Source: Smallanthus sonchifolius (lineage: Eukaryota > Streptophyta > Magnoliopsida > Asterales > Asteraceae). Taken from it: DNA of 64,000 nucleotides. The notes beneath the pieces were generated by a model. That model saw only the letters and a list, made by a program, of their open reading frames with translations. It made no database searches and had not been told where the DNA came from. The stretch lies in the NCBI GenBank assembly GCA_023525975.1, contig CM042018.1, positions 73,167,001 through 73,231,000 of the forward strand. The letters run 5' to 3'. Made by a program: the position numbers and the translations under genes. This document shows, one piece after another, positions 63,571 to 64,000 of this stretch (positions are counted from its first letter, which is position 1; the number at the start of each line of letters is the position of its first letter).

Positions 63571-64000
63571 GACACTTAGAGAGTTTTCTCAGTTTCATGC
63601 TTTCAAACGAAAACTTTTCCCTCTGCAAATTTTTACTAAAAACCGAGTTCCTAAACCATCTTTTCGTCCCGTCTATAGTTTCATCTTCTCATTTCATCGA
63701 TTTGGTGAGAATCTAGGCTAAATCCATCCGTGAAATCGTAACATTTGGACCGATTATTGACTTAGAAAAATTTAGGTTAAATCCGGGAATTTTTGGGGAA
63801 ATTATAGGTTGTTTGGGTAACTTATTGTCTGTAACATGCGAATAGGAACCTTAATTAACTCTTAATCATCCTTATGGTCCTCGGTTTTGAGCCGTCGGTT
63901 GAATTTTAATCGACAGTGGGTCGGGCGACTTTTTAGGTCAAAATTGGTCCTGGTTAAGTAGTTTCTGGTGTTGATACTGGTCCCATAGGTTAGAATCATC
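63571..64000 (+). other. Cop-5 region beyond the post-pol array
   Basis: No ORF begins in it. It could be the 5' untranslated part of a post-pol ORF or the start of another insertion; the window ends before this can be told. Confidence 0.4.

Larger units (their letters stand above)
54445..64000 (+). mobile_element. Cop-5: SIRE/Maximus-like copia, 3' end outside window
   Basis: 5' LTR, PBS, long leader, gag, pol (protease, integrase, RT, RNase H) and a long post-pol region to the window edge. It has two frame breaks in gag and several nonsense codons. Inserted in the gag of Cop-4. Confidence 0.92.

Overview
The window is nuclear DNA of a flowering plant made entirely of LTR retrotransposons; I see no host gene, rRNA, CRISPR array or bacterial feature. 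Evidence for a plant: most Ty1/copia and Ty3/gypsy pieces with a visible primer-binding site (PBS) carry TGGTATCAGAGC or a one-base variant (complementary to plant initiator tRNA-Met), two others carry a tRNA-Asp-type PBS typical of Athila, and chromodomain-bearing (Tekay-like) gypsy and SIRE/Maximus-like copia coding remnants dominate. A eudicot, perhaps Asteraceae, is my guess, not a demonstration.

I resolve 13 elements (working names). Left to right: Gyp-1 (1-7169, minus, Tekay-like, cut by the window edge); Ath-1 (7170-9958, minus, Athila-like); Cop-1 (9959-12511 and 17672-17707, plus); Cop-2 (12512-17666, minus, complete with both LTRs and target-site duplication (TSD) tatac); Gyp-2 (17708-19599, plus); Ath-2 (19600-22566, minus, non-autonomous); Gyp-3 (22567-26358, minus); Gyp-4 (26359-26781 and 32505-37459, minus); Cop-3 (26782-32499, minus, complete, TSD agtgc); Gyp-5 (37460-39591 and 49538 to about 53326, minus); Gyp-6 (39592-49532, minus, complete, TSD atttc); Cop-4 (about 53327-54444, plus); Cop-5 (54445-64000, plus, cut by the edge).

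These are nested. The order of half-elements on the left implies Gyp-3 > Ath-2 > Gyp-2 > Cop-1 > (Ath-1 > Gyp-1, and Cop-2), and on the right Gyp-3 > Gyp-4 > (Cop-3, and Gyp-5 > (Gyp-6, and Cop-4 > Cop-5)). Gyp-6 is nearly intact: a single 1,525-codon gag-pol frame broken by only three nonsense codons, with LTRs about 1% diverged. Cop-2 and Cop-3 kept gag but lost nearly all of pol. The rest is decayed.

The most interesting signal is not a gene. Almost every LTR family here carries its own cluster of short, GC-rich inverted repeats (a different sequence in nearly every family, the same palindromic design), several times ending only 15-17 bases before a TATA box, in both copia and gypsy elements. 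In three copia elements the same family-specific motif also recurs in the untranslated leader, and in Cop-5 a further array plus TATA box sits downstream of pol, where an internal promoter for a post-pol ORF could lie. Other points of note are a covarying hairpin at the end of the Gyp-1/Gyp-6 LTR, template-copied filler DNA in one LTR of Gyp-6, a conserved non-coding post-pol region shared by Cop-3 and Cop-5, an LTR family (Ath-1/Ath-2) with two different cargoes, and a tRNA-like sequence in the Gyp-4 LTR.
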